A stretch of DNA of 64,000 nt from Variovorax paradoxus B4. Lineage in GTDB: Bacteria; Pseudomonadota; Gammaproteobacteria; Burkholderiales; Burkholderiaceae_C. Each line of letters begins with the position of its first letter. Position 1 is the first letter of the stretch. Position numbers and translations under genes: made by a program. Below are positions 1 to 9,044 of this stretch, one piece after another. The notes beneath the pieces were generated by a model. It was not told where the DNA came from, ran no database searches, and saw only the letters and a list, made by a program, of their open reading frames with translations. Where the stretch lies: positions 3,782,001-3,846,000 of the forward strand of contig NC_022247.1 in assembly GCF_000463015.1 (NCBI RefSeq), read 5' to 3'.

Positions 1-1137
1 GCATCGGAAGATGCGCTCGCCGAGGCCTTCGCGCGCGCGCTGGAGCGCTGGCCGGCCGACGGCATTCCCGCGCAGCCCGACGCCTGGCTGCTGAGCGTGG
101 CCCGGCACCGCAAGCTCGACGCCTGGCGCCACAGCCGCGTGCAGGACGACGCGACACAGACCCTGCTGCTGTTGGCCGGCGAGGTGGACAACGCCGCCGG
201 CACCGAAGGCGCGGCCGTGCCCGACGAGCGGCTGCGCCTGATGTTCGTCTGCGCGCACCCCGCCATCGACGCGGCGGCCCGCGCGCCGCTGATGCTGCAG
301 ACCGTGCTCGGACTCGACGCGGCCCGCATGGCCGGCGCCTTTCTCACCGCGCCTTCCACGCTCGGCCAGCGGCTGGTGCGGGCCAAGGCGCGCATCCGCG
401 CCGCAGGCATTCCCTTCGAGTATCCGCAGGCACGCGAACTTCCGCAGCGGCTGCAGGACGTGCTGGACGGCATCTACGCCGCCTACGGCACCGGCTGGGA
501 CGACGTCGATGGCGCCGACGCCTTGCCGCGCGGCCTCACCGCCGAGGCCATCGACCTCGGCCGCATCCTGTGCAGCCTGATGCCCAATGAGCCCGAGCCG
601 CTGGGCCTGCTCGCGCTGATGCTCTTCTGCGAAAGCCGCGCTGCGGCGCGCCGCAGCGAGACCGGCGCCTACGTGCCGCTCGACCAGCAGGACCCGCTGC
701 GCTGGAACCCCGACCTGCTCGCGGAAGCCGAACGCTGCCTGCGCCGGGCCTCGGAGATGAAAGCGCTCGGCCCCTACCAGCTGGAGGCGGCGATCCAGTC
801 GGCCCATTGCGAGCGCCGCGTGGGCGCGCCCGTGCCGCCCGAAGTGCTGGTGTCGCTCTACGAAGGACTGCTGGCGCTGCGGCCCAGCATCGGTGCCCAG
901 GTCAGCCTGGCCTGCGCGCTGGCCAATGCGCGCGGCCCCGACATCGGCCTGCGTGCGCTGGAGGCCATTCCGGCCGCCGAGGTGGCGAGCTACCAGCCGT
1001 TCTGGGCCGCCCGCGCGCACCTGCTCGCGGCCGGCGGTGCGCGCGCGGCGGCGCGCCAGGCCTACGACCGCGCGATCGGCCTCAGCAGCAACGCCGCCGT
1101 GCGCGCCTATCTGAACGCAATGTCGGAACGGCTTTGA
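1..1137 (+). CDS. ECF RNA polymerase sigma factor, ECF42-like with C-terminal DUF6596 region (5' partial)
   Basis: The frame is open from the first base, so the start and most of sigma region 2 lie outside the window. The visible end of region 2 reads AWLLSVARHRKLDAWR. A region 4 helix-turn-helix follows around APLMLQTVLGLDAARMAGAF and STLGQRLVRAKARI. The remaining two thirds is an alpha-helical extension (PNEPEPLGLLALMLFCESR, then a TPR-like end) typical of SigJ/ECF42-type factors with DUF6596. Such factors usually sit beside a small YCII/DGPF-domain protein rather than an anti-sigma factor; that neighbour would lie off the left edge (inference). It ends 22 bp from the convergent serine hydrolase. 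Confidence 0.85.
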   Translation, partial: ASEDALAEAFARALERWPADGIPAQPDAWLLSVARHRKLDAWRHSRVQDDATQTLLLLAGEVDNAAGTEGAAVPDERLRLMFVCAHPAIDAAARAPLMLQTVLGLDAARMAGAFLTAPSTLGQRLVRAKARIRAAGIPFEYPQARELPQRLQDVLDGIYAAYGTGWDDVDGADALPRGLTAEAIDLGRILCSLMPNEPEPLGLLALMLFCESRAAARRSETGAYVPLDQQDPLRWNPDLLAEAERCLRRASEMKALGPYQLEAAIQSAHCERRVGAPVPPEVLVSLYEGLLALRPSIGAQVSLACALANARGPDIGLRALEAIPAAEVASYQPFWAARAHLLAAGGARAAARQAYDRAIGLSSNAAVRAYLNAMSERL

Positions 1138-1159
1138 GCTTTCATCGCCCGAAGACCGG

Positions 1160-2589
1160 TCAATCCTGCGGAACCGCCACCGCCTCGCCCCCCTCCGCGC
1201 ATCGAGCCGGCTGCCGCCCTGCGCCAGCGCCACGCCGACCACCGCGTTGCCTTCGCCGCGCCGGAACGTGACCTCGGCGCCGATGGCCGTGACCGCGAAG
1301 CGGTCGCTGCCGATGGGCGTGAGTGCGTTGTAGCCCCGCCCCGTCTCCCTCACCAGCAGGCGGCCGCTGCGCACGGCAAAGCTCAGCGTCTTGGCCTTGT
1401 TGATGCGGAACTGGCCCTGGTAGTCCTCGAGGCGCTGCGGGTCGATGGGCACCTCCACGGTCGGCACCGGGTAGCGGCTCTTGCCGATGGCCAGCATCAC
1501 GGACTGCAGCGGTGCGCGCGCGTTGCTGCCGAGCACGATCAGCGCCTCTGCGCTGTCGGGCGCCAGCAGCCACAGCGTGCGGTAGCCCTCGGTCACGCCT
1601 GCGTGGTAGTAGGTGCGCCGGCCGCCTTCGGGGCCGCGCACCATCACCGCATAGCCGATCTCGGCGCCTTCGTAGCGCGCCAGCGGCGTGAGCATGCGCA
1701 CGGCCGCGGGGCCCAGCGGACCGCTGGCGCCGGCGAGGATTGCGCGGCTCAGCGTGAGCATGTCGGCGGCCGTGGAACGCAGCGCGCTGGCCGGTGCATA
1801 GGCCGCCATGTCGAGCAGCCGCTGGCGCCGGTCGCCGGCGAAGGCCGGCGCCACGCGCGAGGCCTTGTCGCCGAGCTGGATCACCGTGTCGTTCATGCCC
1901 AGCGGCTCGGTGATGCGCGCGCGCACCAGCTCGCCCCACGTGGTGCCATGGCGTTCAGCCAGTATCTGCCCCAGCAGCGCCATCCCGAAATTGCTGTACG
2001 CCGCTTCGCAGGGCGGCGCCGGCGCCGGCGCCGTGAGCCTGATGCGCGACAGCGCATCCCAGAACGCCGCCTTGTCGAAGGCACGGAACTGCGCGGCCAG
2101 CGCGGGTCCGCCGGTCACGCCGTCTGCCATCACAGGCATGCAGCCGGTGTGCGTCACGAGCTGGCGCAGCGTCACGGAGGCCACCGCGGGCGAGAGCGGT
2201 GACGCCAACTTGCCTGCAAGCAGCTGGCCCACGGTGTCGTCGAGCCCCACCTCGCCACGCTCCACCGACTGGGCCAGCAGCAGGCCCGTGAACACCTTCG
2301 TCACGGAGCCGATCTCGAACATCGGCTGCTCGGCGCTGTTCGGCGCGATGCCCCGCGGCGCCGCAGACGGCTCGGGGTTGTGCGCCACGCCATAGGCGGC
2401 CTTGCCGCCGCGCAGGACGCCGACGACGAGCATTCCCCTTTCGGCACCGAGCGCCATCTTCGCGATGGCGGCGGGATCGCTGGCCAGGGTGACGGGCAAC
2501 GGCTGTGCCAACGCGGCAGCCGCCGGCAGCAAGGCAGGAAGCCATGCCGCCATCCATCGGCGGTACAGGTCGGAGCACGGAAGCCGCAT
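1160..2589 (-). CDS. Serine hydrolase of the class C beta-lactamase / penicillin-binding fold, apparent -1 frameshift at its 3' end
   Basis: The reading frame starts at ATG 2589 (MRLPCSDLYRRWMAAW), with a signal peptide ending near ALAQ; ATG 2553 is an alternative start. It shows the catalytic SxxK motif as GSVTK (Ser about 95), the YxN motif as AYSNFG and a KTG-equivalent YYHAG, so it is probably an exported serine hydrolase or esterase. As written, the frame has no stop before the left edge and would run antisense through the whole sigma factor gene. Adding one base to the C6 run at 1188-1193 gives the short end RRGGEAVAVPQD and a stop at 1160, just before the convergent neighbour. I therefore end it there and treat the shift as a sequencing error or a recent lesion. 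It is divergent from the FtsX permease with 79 bp between starts. Confidence 0.72.
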
Positions 2590-2668
2590 CGTCGAATTCC
2601 CCAGGCATCGAAGAGGCGCCATGGTGCCACGGCCGCGGAACTCCGCGCGCGCCAGCCACAATGACGGC

Positions 2669-5272
2669 ATGCGTGCCTTGCTCACCACCTTCTCATGGCA
2701 GGAACTGCGCCACCATCCCTGGCGCAATGCCGCGGCCGTGCTGGCCGTGATGCTGGGCGTGGCGCTCGCGTTCTCGGTGCAGCTGATCAATGCCTCGGCC
2801 CTCGACGAGTTCTCGAGCGCGGTGCGCTCGGTCAACGGCCAGCCCGATCTCGAAGTTCGCGCCGTGCAGGGCAGCTTCGACGAAGCGGTGTTCGCGCGGC
2901 TCGCGCAGCATCCGCAGGTGGCGCTGGCGAGTCCGGTGCTCGAGTTCCAGGGGCTCGCGCTGGCCGGCGAACGCCAGCTACCGATGCGCGTGATCGGCAT
3001 CGATGCGCTGGCGCTGCCCACCATCGCGCCGGCGCTGATGCCGCAGCCCGGCAAGAACGCCACCCGCTTCGCGATGCTGGCGCCGGGCCATGTGTTTCTC
3101 AACACCGCGGCGCGCAACGTGCTCGGGCTCCCGGCCGAAGCGGCGCAAGGCCGCGTGGAGACGATACAGCTGCGCAGCGGCGGCGCCTGGCAGCGGCTCG
3201 AGGTTGCAGGCCACGTCGCCGCCGGCGGCGCGGCGCTGGCGGTGCTGGACATCGCGGCTGCGCAGGACCTGTTCGACAAGCTCGGCCAGCTCAGCCGCAT
3301 CGACCTGAGGCTCGCTCCCGGCACCGACCGGGCGGCCTTCATCGCATCGCTGCAACGGTCGCCGGGCTGGCCTGCCGGCCTGCAGTTTGCCGAACCGGGC
3401 GACGCGGCCGAGCGCGTGAGCAATCTCTCGCGCGCCTACCGCGTCAACCTGACGGTGCTGGCGCTGGTGGCACTTTTCACCGGCGCTTTCCTGGTGTTCT
3501 CGGTGCTGGCGCTCAGCGTTGCCAAGCGGGCGCAGCAGTTCGCGCTGCTCGGCGTGCTGGGCCTGACGCCGCGCGAGCGATTGCGCCTGGTGCTGATCGA
3601 ATCGCTGGTGCTGGGCCTGATTGGAAGCGGCGCCGGCCTTGCGCTGGGCACAGCGCTCGCGGCCTTCGCATTGCGCGTGCTCGGCGGCGACCTGGGTGGC
3701 GGGTACTTCGAGGGCGTGGCGCCCACGCTGCACTGGAGCACCGGCTCGGCGCTGCTGTACGGCGGGCTCGGCGTGCTTGCGGCGCTGGTGGGCGGCTGGT
3801 GGCCCGCACGCGCGGCGCAGGCACTGCCTGAAGCGCAGACCCTCAAGGGCCTGGGCGCCGCGCCCGTACAGGGCCACAGCCACTGGCTGGCGCTCGGCCT
3901 CATTGCCGCAAGCGCGGCGCTGGCCAACATGCCGGCCGTCGGCGGCATTCCGATTGCGGCGTATCTCTCGGTGGGCTGCCTGCTGGTGGGCGGCATCACC
4001 GCATTGCCCTGGCTGATTGCGCTGCTGTACGACCGCGTGGCGCCCGTGTTCGCGCAACGCGTGCTGCCGATGCTGGCCATCGAACGGGCACGGCGCATGC
4101 GCGGCACCGCAGCCGTGGCGGTCAGCGGCGTGGTCGCCAGCCTGAGTCTTGCGGTTGCGCTCACGGTGATGGTGGCGAGCTTTCGCGATTCGGTCACGCA
4201 TTGGCTCGACGTGGTGCTGCCGGCGGATCTCTATGTTCGCGCCACGTCGAGCGGCCGCTCCGGCAATTCGGGCACACAGAGCAGCAGCGACACAGCCACC
4301 TTTGCGCCGGCTTTCGTGCAGGCGCTGGCACGGCTGCCTGGCGTGGAGCGCGTCGGCACGCTGCGAACCCGATCGCTGCAGCTCGACCCCGCGCAACCCG
4401 CGGTCACGCTGATCGCACGAAGCCTCGAAGGCGGCGCGTCACAGGCACTGCCGTTGGTGGGCCCCGCGCTGCCGGTGCCTGCTGGCCAGGTCGGCATCTA
4501 CGTGAGCGAACCGATGGTCGAGCTGTATGGCGCGAAGCCGGGTTCTCTCTTCGCGCCGCTTTCGCCGGCATTGGCCACCGCGGGGTCTGATCCAGCTGCG
4601 TTCTTCGTCGCGGGCGTGTGGCGCGACTATGCACGGCAGTTCGGCGCCATCACCATGGACGCGCGGGATTTCGAGCGCCTGACGGGCGAACGCAACGTGA
4701 GCGATGTGTCGCTGTGGCTCGCACCCGGCACGTCCGAGGGCGCAGTGCAGGCCGCGGTGCGCGAGCTGGCGGCACGCCGCGACGGCTCCGATTCGACTAC
4801 GACGAACGTCGAGATCTCGTCGGTCGGGCAGATCCGCGCCACCTCGCTGCGCATCTTCGACCGCAGCTTTGCAGTGACCTACTGGCTGCAGGCCGTGGCC
4901 ATTGCCATCGGCCTGTTCGGCATTGCGGCGAGCTTCAGCGCGCAGGTGCTTGCGCGGCGCAAGGAGTTCGGGCTGCTCGCGCACCTGGGATTCACGCGGC
5001 GGCAGGTGCTGGCGGTGGTGGCGGGCGAAGGCGCGGCGTGGACCGCGATCGGCGCCGTGGCGGGGCTGCTGCTCGGGTTGGCGGTGTCGGTGGTGCTGGT
5101 GAAGGTGGTCAATCCGCAGAGCTTTCACTGGACGATGGATCTGCTGGTGCCCTGGGGGCGGCTGCTGGTGCTCTGCGCTGCCGTGGTTGCTGCGGGGACG
5201 GTCACTGCGTGGCTGGCGGGGCGGTCTGCTGCGGGACGGGATGTTGTTCTTGCTGTGAAGGAGGATTGGTAG
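2669..5272 (+). CDS. ABC transporter permease, FtsX/MacB-type, duplicated (AttF/AttG-like)
   Basis: Inner-membrane permease of 867 residues with two FtsX blocks. The start is taken at ATG 2669 (MRALLTTFSWQELRHHPWR), followed at once by the first membrane helix (AAAVLAVMLGVALAFSVQ) and a large periplasmic domain. A cluster of helices lies around residues 265-500, a second periplasmic domain around 510-740, and three more helices at the C-terminus (AVAIAIGLFGIAASFSAQV, then LLVLCAAVVAAGTVTAWLAG). Such permeases work with a LolD/MacB-type ATPase in lipoprotein handling or efflux, but no ATPase gene is adjacent: upstream is the divergent serine hydrolase. An AttH-like protein, the usual partner in AttEFGH systems, lies 3.8 kb downstream. 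The stop codon is inside the terminator stem. Confidence 0.85.
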   Translation: MRALLTTFSWQELRHHPWRNAAAVLAVMLGVALAFSVQLINASALDEFSSAVRSVNGQPDLEVRAVQGSFDEAVFARLAQHPQVALASPVLEFQGLALAGERQLPMRVIGIDALALPTIAPALMPQPGKNATRFAMLAPGHVFLNTAARNVLGLPAEAAQGRVETIQLRSGGAWQRLEVAGHVAAGGAALAVLDIAAAQDLFDKLGQLSRIDLRLAPGTDRAAFIASLQRSPGWPAGLQFAEPGDAAERVSNLSRAYRVNLTVLALVALFTGAFLVFSVLALSVAKRAQQFALLGVLGLTPRERLRLVLIESLVLGLIGSGAGLALGTALAAFALRVLGGDLGGGYFEGVAPTLHWSTGSALLYGGLGVLAALVGGWWPARAAQALPEAQTLKGLGAAPVQGHSHWLALGLIAASAALANMPAVGGIPIAAYLSVGCLLVGGITALPWLIALLYDRVAPVFAQRVLPMLAIERARRMRGTAAVAVSGVVASLSLAVALTVMVASFRDSVTHWLDVVLPADLYVRATSSGRSGNSGTQSSSDTATFAPAFVQALARLPGVERVGTLRTRSLQLDPAQPAVTLIARSLEGGASQALPLVGPALPVPAGQVGIYVSEPMVELYGAKPGSLFAPLSPALATAGSDPAAFFVAGVWRDYARQFGAITMDARDFERLTGERNVSDVSLWLAPGTSEGAVQAAVRELAARRDGSDSTTTNVEISSVGQIRATSLRIFDRSFAVTYWLQAVAIAIGLFGIAASFSAQVLARRKEFGLLAHLGFTRRQVLAVVAGEGAAWTAIGAVAGLLLGLAVSVVLVKVVNPQSFHWTMDLLVPWGRLLVLCAAVVAAGTVTAWLAGRSAAGRDVVLAVKEDW

Positions 5273-7868
5273 GTTTTTGGGGTTCCGGGGCCGGGTCTCG
5301 CCCCGGCCCCGAACCCCAAAAACCTAAGGCAAAGAAGGCGTCAACCGAACCCTCTCCACAGTCTCCCTCTCCACCGCCCCCCCGGCTATAAACCAGCGGC
5401 ACATACTTCCCCTCGAGCCAGAGCGGCGCCAGATCCCGATAGTGCGGACTGTCCGGATCCCCCGACTGCCCTGGCGTATTGATCGCCCGCGAGGCATCCC
5501 AATTCCCCACGTCCAGCACCATCCGGAACGAAGCTCCCGACGTGAGCTTGTAGTCGTTGGCGCGGTAGCTGGCAGCCATGGGCGTGAAGGCCGAACCCGA
5601 CATCGGCCAGTCGCCGACTTCCAACTTCTTGCGCATGGCCGCATCGACCACGCCGCCGAGCGGATGGCGGAACTCCGCGCGGTGCAGCGCGCCCCACTTC
5701 CACGCCGACATGTCGGGCCCGAGCTTGGCCGTGAGCTCCTGCATCGCGGGCGGCAGGGTTTCCAACAAGAGCGCATCGCGCTGCGCATCGCTCACCCAGC
5801 CGAAGGGGTTCTCCAGCAGCAGCAGCATGCGTGTGTTGTCCCCGGGTGCTGCCAGCGAGGCCGCGGCTTCGCCGGCACCGGCCTTGAGCACCGCCGCGCG
5901 CAGCGTCTTGGCGCTCCACACCTCATACAGCGCAGCGGCGGCGCTGTCGCGGTCCATGGTGCCGTCCCAGCCTTGCAGCAGCCGCAGCCCGGCGGCCGTG
6001 CGGGCATCGTCGCTGCGCAGGCCCGCCAGGAGTTTCAGCAGGCGCTGGGCAGGCGTGGCAACGATGTCGTTCTGCATGCGCTCCGAGTCCTCGAGCGTGA
6101 AGCGCGAGCCCGAGGCCGCCTTTTTCTCGAACAGTTCCTTGAGGCGGCGCGCACGCGCACCGTCGCTCCATTCGTAGCCGATGCCCTTCTTCGCGGCCGG
6201 ATGATCGGGTGGAATGTTGTTCTCGTTCGCGGTCACGACGTAGCCGCGCGCGGGGTTGAACTCCGAGGGCAGTTCGTCGCCGTTGCGAAAGCCCGACCAC
6301 TCGTAGCGGCCATCGCCCGGCACCGGCATCAGGCCGTCCCAGTTGGGGCGGATCGGCGTGAGGCCGCCCGGAATCCAGCCGACGTTGCCATTGCGATCGG
6401 CATAGACCTGGTTCTCGCCGGGTGCGCCCCAGCGGTTCATGGCGGCGCGGAACTGGTCCCAGTTCTGTGCGCGCATGTAGTCCATCGAACCGAAGTACGG
6501 CGCCATGCCGGGCTCGAGCCATGCGGCCCGCAGGGCGAATGCGCGCCGCTTGCCGGGCTCGGACAGCAGCACCGGGCCGTGGCGCGTGAAGGTGTTCACC
6601 ACCTCGCGCGGCGCGCTCTCGCCGCGCACGGCGATGCGCTCGGTGACGCGCGTCATCGGGTCCCATCGGCCCTGGTAGCGGTACTCGTTGGGGTTCCTCG
6701 GATTCAGCTGGTAAACGTACAGGTCTTCCTGGTCCATGTAGAAGCGCGTGAGGCCGAAGGCGATGGTGCCGTTGTGGCCGATCGAAAGGCCCGGCAGGAA
6801 GGGCTCGCCAGCGCCGATGGCGTCCATGCCGGGCGCGCTGAGATGCGCCATGTAGCGCAGGCTCGGAGCGCCGTGGGCGCGGTGCGGATCGTTGGCGAGG
6901 ATCGGGCGGCCGGTGGCGGTGAGCTTCGGCGCGATGACCCAGTTGTTGCTGCCATAGGCGGCCGTGGGGTCGCCTTGCAGTGCCTGTTGCCGCTCTTGCT
7001 CCTCCTCGGCGCTCCGTGCCGTGGCTTCGGTTCCGCCGGGCGGCAGGAGCGCGGACGCGGTCGCAGTGCCGGCCAGCCGCGTGTTGTCCTTGGTGAAGCG
7101 CGGCGGCTCCGTGGCGCGCAGGTAGGCCGCGCGCAACTCGGCCGCCGGAAGGGTGCAGGGGTCGAGCCCCACGGGCACTTTGGGTGTGACCGGCGGATCG
7201 AGTTCGCGGCGCAGCCAGTCGGCCTTGATGCCCTGGCCGCCGGCACAGAAGGCGCGCGCGCGGTCGATCTCGGACGTGAAGTTGAGCGTGAGGCCGTGAT
7301 GGCGGATGCGCACCACGTCTTCGGCCGACCAGAGCGATGGCTGGTAGCCCAGCAGCGCGAATTCCTTCGGCAGCAGCGCCGGCTGCGCGCGCACCTGCGC
7401 CACATAGGCGTTGACACCGGCCGCGAAGGCCTCGGCCACGCGCTTGGCGTCGGAGCCGTAGGCCAGCCATTCGCGGTACATGTCGCCGCGATAGAGCACG
7501 GCGCGCGCAGCGCGATCGCTCTCGACCCAGGCGGGGCCGAAGTCCCTGGCCATTTCGCCCAAGCCGCGCTTGCGCCAGAGGTCCATCTGCCAGAGCCGGT
7601 CGCGCGCGGCAATGAAGCCCTGCGCAACGAACGCGTCGTAGAGCGTTCCGGCATAGAGATGCGGCACGCCCCAGCGGTCGATCAGCACCTCCGCGGGCTT
7701 CTCCAGGCCGGGCACCGCGAAGGACGACGGCACGCGCGGCGGCGTCTGCACACCCGGCGGCCCCGATGCGCAGCCCGCGAGCACCAGGGCCGCGAGTGCT
7801 GTGGCGCCAATGGAATGCCTTTGACCTAACGAGCGCCGCGACGTGGGGCGCAGGTGTCTTGTTCTCAT
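5202..7868 (-). CDS. Penicillin acylase family protein (Ntn hydrolase), lipoprotein; C-terminus probably frameshifted
   Basis: The start ATG 7868 gives MRTRHLRPTSRRSLGQR and a lipoprotein signal with lipobox LAGC. It is a precursor of the N-terminal-nucleophile amidase family (penicillin or acyl-homoserine-lactone acylases): an alpha chain, a linker, then a beta chain expected to start at Ser307 in YGSNNWVIAPKL after self-cleavage. ANDPHRAHGAPSLRYMAHL and the later VVTANENNIP are conserved core motifs. The substrate cannot be told from sequence; linear amides or AHLs are possible. As written the frame passes through the terminator and 71 bp into the permease gene, giving 888 residues. Removing one C from the C7 run at 5377-5383 gives an end reading YSRGAVERETVERVRL and a stop at 5324, which looks like the usual family C-terminus. 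It is divergent from the cysteine-synthase-like gene. Confidence 0.85.
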   Translation of the reverse strand: MRTRHLRPTSRRSLGQRHSIGATALAALVLAGCASGPPGVQTPPRVPSSFAVPGLEKPAEVLIDRWGVPHLYAGTLYDAFVAQGFIAARDRLWQMDLWRKRGLGEMARDFGPAWVESDRAARAVLYRGDMYREWLAYGSDAKRVAEAFAAGVNAYVAQVRAQPALLPKEFALLGYQPSLWSAEDVVRIRHHGLTLNFTSEIDRARAFCAGGQGIKADWLRRELDPPVTPKVPVGLDPCTLPAAELRAAYLRATEPPRFTKDNTRLAGTATASALLPPGGTEATARSAEEEQERQQALQGDPTAAYGSNNWVIAPKLTATGRPILANDPHRAHGAPSLRYMAHLSAPGMDAIGAGEPFLPGLSIGHNGTIAFGLTRFYMDQEDLYVYQLNPRNPNEYRYQGRWDPMTRVTERIAVRGESAPREVVNTFTRHGPVLLSEPGKRRAFALRAAWLEPGMAPYFGSMDYMRAQNWDQFRAAMNRWGAPGENQVYADRNGNVGWIPGGLTPIRPNWDGLMPVPGDGRYEWSGFRNGDELPSEFNPARGYVVTANENNIPPDHPAAKKGIGYEWSDGARARRLKELFEKKAASGSRFTLEDSERMQNDIVATPAQRLLKLLAGLRSDDARTAAGLRLLQGWDGTMDRDSAAAALYEVWSAKTLRAAVLKAGAGEAAASLAAPGDNTRMLLLLENPFGWVSDAQRDALLLETLPPAMQELTAKLGPDMSAWKWGALHRAEFRHPLGGVVDAAMRKKLEVGDWPMSGSAFTPMAASYRANDYKLTSGASFRMVLDVGNWDASRAINTPGQSGDPDSPHYRDLAPLWLEGKYVPLVYSRGGGGEGDCGEGSVDAFFALGFWGSGPGRDPAPEPQKPTNPPSQQEQHPVPQQTAPPATQ
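5271..5325. terminator. Bidirectional intrinsic terminator between the FtsX permease and the penicillin acylase
   Basis: A very long inverted repeat (about 24 bp per arm, one bulged C, 6-nt loop) has AGGTTTTTGGGG at one end and CCCCAAAAACCT at the other. It gives T-runs in both directions. The permease TAG (5270-5272) overlaps one end, and an in-phase stop for the acylase after a one-base correction (5324-5326) overlaps the other. Confidence 0.9.
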
Positions 7869-7967
7869 GCGTCTTGTCTCCTGCCGGGTGGAATTTGGCA
7901 GCGCACAGTATCCCGATTTGCGCGTTCGCTGGGTGCTGCGAGGGATGACTTGTAGACTTCCTCCTAC

Positions 7968-9044
7968 ATGCAGCAAACACCCTCCTCTTCCTCCTGCGGC
8001 GGCTGGCTCGGCGCCGCCATACGCCGCATCGAAGCCGACTACCAGCGCAGCGCCGACACGCACCTGATCCCGCTGCCGCTGCCCGCGCTCGCCGCGGCCG
8101 GCATCGACCTGTACTTGAAGGACGAATCGACCCACCCCACCGGCAGCCTCAAGCACCGGCTCGCGCGTTCGCTCTTCCTCTATGCGCTGTGCAACGGATG
8201 GGTGCGCGAGGGCACCACGATCGTCGAGGCCTCCAGCGGTTCGACGGCGGTCAGCGAAGCCTATTTCGCGCGGCTGCTGGGGCTGCCCTTCATCGCCGTG
8301 ATGCCGCGCAGCACCTCGCCCGAGAAAGTGGCGCAGATCGCCTTCTATGGTGCGCGCTGCCACTTCGTAGACCATGCGGCGCAGGTCTACGAGGAAGCGC
8401 ACGCGCTCGCCGAGCAGACCGGCGGCCACTACATGGACCAGTTCACCTATGCCGAGCGCGCCACCGACTGGCGCGGCAACAACAACATCGCCGAAAGCAT
8501 GTTCCAGCAGATGGCACGCGAGCGGCATCCGGTGCCGGCGTGGATCGTGGTGGGCGCGGGCACCGGCGGCACCAGCGCCACCATCGGACGCTATGTGCGC
8601 TATCGCTGCCACGACACGCAGGTGTGCGTGCCCGATCCCGAAGGCTCGGTGTTCTCGGCCTACCACCGCACCGGCGACACCGCGCTGACGGCGGCGGGCT
8701 CGCGCATCGAAGGCATCGGCCGGCCGCGCGTGGAGCCGAGCTTCATCCGCATGCTGGTCGACCGGATGATCGAAGTGCCCAACCTCGATTCGGTGGCGGC
8801 CATGCACGCGCTCTCGGCGCTGCTCGGCCGCAAGGTCGGCCCGTCGACCGGCACCAACTTCGTCGGCATGCTGGCCATTGCCAGCGAGATGCGCGCGGCC
8901 GGCCGGCAGGGCTCCATCCTTTCGCTGCTGTGCGATGCGGGCGAGCGCTATCTGCCGAGCTATCACGATGCGACCTGGGTGCAGAACGCGTTCGGCGACA
9001 TCGACCCGGCGCAGCAACGCATCGACGCACTGGTTGCGGGGTGA
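7968..9044 (+). CDS. PLP-dependent cysteine synthase-fold enzyme, similar to L-cysteine desulfhydrase Cds1
   Basis: Protein of 358 residues, fold type II. The Schiff-base lysine is in [14 protein letters not shown] (about residue 60), the substrate loop is [17 protein letters not shown], and the phosphate-binding glycine loop is [15 protein letters not shown]. Overall length and the [21 protein letters not shown] segment resemble the actinobacterial Cds1 group, which releases H2S from cysteine, rather than CysK/CysM; that assignment is from memory of the family. The stop overlaps the next start (TGATG), so translation of the AttH-like protein is probably coupled. The start lies about 100 bp from the divergent acylase start. 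Confidence 0.85.
   Translation: MQQTPSSSSCGGWLGAAIRRIEADYQRSADTHLIPLPLPALAAAGIDLYLKDESTHPTGSLKHRLARSLFLYALCNGWVREGTTIVEASSGSTAVSEAYFARLLGLPFIAVMPRSTSPEKVAQIAFYGARCHFVDHAAQVYEEAHALAEQTGGHYMDQFTYAERATDWRGNNNIAESMFQQMARERHPVPAWIVVGAGTGGTSATIGRYVRYRCHDTQVCVPDPEGSVFSAYHRTGDTALTAAGSRIEGIGRPRVEPSFIRMLVDRMIEVPNLDSVAAMHALSALLGRKVGPSTGTNFVGMLAIASEMRAAGRQGSILSLLCDAGERYLPSYHDATWVQNAFGDIDPAQQRIDALVAG

Noticed and set aside
5442..7829. 795-codon plus-strand open frame across the penicillin acylase
   Set aside because: It is antisense to the acylase, Arg/His-rich, without a signal, motif or ribosome site.
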